A DNA stretch of 64,000 nt from JAGRCP01 sp942490705 (GTDB lineage: Bacteria > Chloroflexota > Anaerolineae > Caldilineales > Caldilineaceae). Of the stretch, positions 62,186 to 64,000 are shown piece by piece. Positions within the stretch are counted from its first letter, which is position 1; each line of letters starts with the position of its first letter. A program made the position numbers and the translations under genes. The stretch covers positions 1-64,000 of the forward strand of contig CALNXY010000002.1 of the NCBI GenBank assembly GCA_942490705.1. Direction: 5' to 3'. Below the pieces are notes generated by a model. It saw only the letters and a program-made list of their open reading frames with translations. It had not been told where the DNA came from and did no database searches.

Positions 62186-63648
62186 TGGATTGCGGATCGG
62201 GCGGTCTGGATGAAGGTGTCGACTTCGGTACGTTTCTCTGGGGCGAGCCGGCCGGCCGCGCCCAGGGCGTCAAGCACTTCGGTGAGCTTGAAGACGCTGT
62301 GCGCACGGATGCCGGCCGCGGCCAGATTCTCAACGCCGCCCTGTTCTCGGTCGATGAGCACGATGGCGTCTTCGACCACCAGACCCGCTTCACGCAGGCG
62401 CTCGGCGGTCTTGACCGTGCTGCCGCCACTGGTAATCAAATCTTCGATGATCACCACCTGCTCGCCTGGCGCCCACGCGCCCTCAATATCCTTGCCTAAT
62501 CCGTAGGCCTTGCTCTCTTTTCGCGGATAGATGAGCGGTGCGTCGGCCGCGAGCGCTACTGCGGCGCCAATCGGCAGCGCGGCATAAGGCACGCCCGCCA
62601 CACGGTCATAGCGCAGATCGCCCAGGATGGCTGCATAGGCCTCCGCCGCCTGGGCCAACAGTGCAGGGCGACTTACCAGGAGGCGCAGATCGATATAGAA
62701 GGGCGACTGCATGCCGGAGGCCAGCGTGAAATCGCCAAATTTGATCGCGCCTAGCTCATGCAGCCCTTGGATCAGGGCATCGTCTGCCGTTGTTGGGCCG
62801 GATTGGGACGCATGGTCGCCGGCGTTCACCGACGTGCGACAAGCCTCAATCCGTTGTCGCAACGCGTCTGCAGCCGCTCGATGATCGTCGGCCAGCCCAA
62901 TGCCGCGGCTGGCGTTGATGATCACGCCGCTGCCGTCGGCGCGCAGACCTGCAGCCAAAGTTGCCTCAAGGTCGCCGCCTTGTGCACCAATACCGGGCAC
63001 CAGAAACCAGGCGCCGGGCGCGGCCTGGCGGACGGTTTGCAGGACCGCCGGGTATGTAGCCCCAACGACCAGGCCGACATTGGGCGACCAGTGGGTTGCC
63101 GTACGCGCCACGTGGACGTAGAGCGGCTGATTGGGCTCGCGATCCAGGGTTCGCCAGTCGGCGATCTCCAGCTTCTGAAATTCCTCGGCGCTGGGATTAG
63201 ACGTGTGGCAGAGAACGAAGAGCCCCTTGTCGGCATAGGCGGCAAAGGGATCGATGCTGTCTCGCCCCAGGTAGGGGCTGAGCGTGACGGCATCGACGCC
63301 CAGCTCGTCGAAGCAGGCCTGGGCATAAGCCGCTGCTGTGCTGCCGATGTCGCCCCGCTTGGCGTCAAGGAGAACGGGGATTTCGTCGGGAATGAGGGCC
63401 AGCGTCTGGTGCAGCACCGCCATGCCCGCCGCGCCCAGCGCTTCGTAAAAGGCAATATTTGGTTTGTAGCAGCAGACCAGATCGACTGTCGCCTCGATGA
63501 TGGCCTGATTCCAGGCCAGGATGCCGGCAGCCAGATCGTCGCCCTGGCGATAGCGGGCGGGTAACTGGTCCGGATTGGGGTCGAGGCCGACGCAGAGCAG
63601 GCTCCGGTTGCGCGCGCTGGCACGTTCCAACTTTTCAAAGAAGGTCAT
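62182..63648 (-). CDS. pyrFE: Bifunctional OMP decarboxylase / orotate phosphoribosyltransferase
   Basis: 488 residues. Residues 1-275 are OMP decarboxylase (LLCVGLDPNPDQLPARY; LLDAKRGDIGSTAAAYAQA with the catalytic Lys/Asp; LVPGIGAQGGDLEATL). Residues about 285-488 are orotate phosphoribosyltransferase, with the PRPP motif VVIIEDLITSGGSTV and RKESKAYGLGKDIEG. The fusion joins the last two UMP-forming steps in one chain, in the order PyrF-PyrE. Adjacent to pyrD. Confidence 0.95.
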   Translation of the reverse strand: MTFFEKLERASARNRSLLCVGLDPNPDQLPARYRQGDDLAAGILAWNQAIIEATVDLVCCYKPNIAFYEALGAAGMAVLHQTLALIPDEIPVLLDAKRGDIGSTAAAYAQACFDELGVDAVTLSPYLGRDSIDPFAAYADKGLFVLCHTSNPSAEEFQKLEIADWRTLDREPNQPLYVHVARTATHWSPNVGLVVGATYPAVLQTVRQAAPGAWFLVPGIGAQGGDLEATLAAGLRADGSGVIINASRGIGLADDHRAAADALRQRIEACRTSVNAGDHASQSGPTTADDALIQGLHELGAIKFGDFTLASGMQSPFYIDLRLLVSRPALLAQAAEAYAAILGDLRYDRVAGVPYAALPIGAAVALAADAPLIYPRKESKAYGLGKDIEGAWAPGEQVVIIEDLITSGGSTVKTAERLREAGLVVEDAIVLIDREQGGVENLAAAGIRAHSVFKLTEVLDALGAAGRLAPEKRTEVDTFIQTARSAIQ

Positions 63649-63746
63649 GGCGTCTCCATAGGCGGGTGTGGATGTGGATGACGGCGACAGAAGTCATGGG
63701 CCGGCGTGAGCAAGATCGATTGAACTGGCGGGGGGCGTAGGTACAA

Positions 63747-63905
<159 letters not shown>

Positions 63906-63954
63906 AGTTAGAGTATCTAGAGCGAGACGAATGCGCGCCCCGGATGGTAAACCA

Positions 63955-64000
<46 letters not shown>

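Overview
This 64 kb window reads as part of a bacterial chromosome from the Chloroflexota, most likely the Caldilineae/Anaerolineae side. That placement is an inference from style: moderately high GC, many MalFG-type sugar ABC importers without their own ATPase, LysM and SH3 surface proteins with Pro/Ala/Thr-rich linkers, a MalT-type TPR segment, a PyrF-PyrE fusion, secreted proteins ending in a short LPLV/LPII tail, and no encoded CCA on the tRNA ends. No rRNA or phylogenetic marker is present, so the assignment is not proven.

Layout. (1) 1-7411 is the right-hand part of an integrative element. A leftward operon encodes a replication-initiator-like protein, a winged-helix protein, a ParA-like protein with a broken P-loop, a probable partition partner, small proteins, an FtsK/TraB-like translocase and a coupled one-helix membrane protein. 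A rightward tyrosine recombinase sits beside a 42-nt 3' fragment of a tRNA-His gene (attR). The parts list resembles an actinomycete AICE. (2) 7.4-14.1 kb is a leftward arabinoside-type sugar locus (LacI regulator, binding protein, two permeases, GH127). It carries many single-base frameshifts, so it is either decaying or locally poor sequence. (3) 14.2-21.3 kb holds a GNAT enzyme and an intact sugar operon: RpiR regulator with a perfect 14-bp inverted-repeat operator, ABC binding protein and two permeases, class II aldolase and an ADP-dependent-type sugar kinase. (4) 21.8-30.7 kb: a secreted LysM protein with a duplicated domain, a GC-rich non-coding tandem repeat, an arsR-arsM pair with operator, a double GNAT protein, a D-lactate dehydrogenase, xseA and an SH3 lipoprotein. 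(5) 30.8-36.4 kb: two PLP enzymes including threonine synthase, an unrecognised 410-residue protein, a small Cys-rich protein and a patatin-like lipase. (6) 36.9-41.8 kb: a TPP riboswitch with attenuator ahead of a thiamine ABC transporter (binding protein, fused permease, ATPase), with a gamma-glutamylcyclotransferase-like gene inside. (7) 41.9-60.2 kb: cell-surface proteins, a subtilase, the yggS-proC-yggT operon, pgeF, a large HtrA-like protease with three repeated domains, and a 1180-residue chimera (MalT-type TPR, alpha/beta hydrolase, beta-lactamase-like, membrane helices). (8) 58.4-64 kb: a TIGR03960-type radical SAM protein, CarD, pyrD, pyrFE, SRP RNA and a cut tRNA-Ser.

The least expected structure is at the intergenic scale. 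At least seven spacers are filled with degenerate repeats of exactly 7-nt period (consensus near GGATTGC or its complement). The best is thirteen units in register that fill the space between the thiamine permease and the next gene. Other points worth following are the ParA-like protein without its Walker A lysine, the in-frame chimera at 54.8-58.3 kb, and the RpiR/aldolase/ADP-kinase sugar module.
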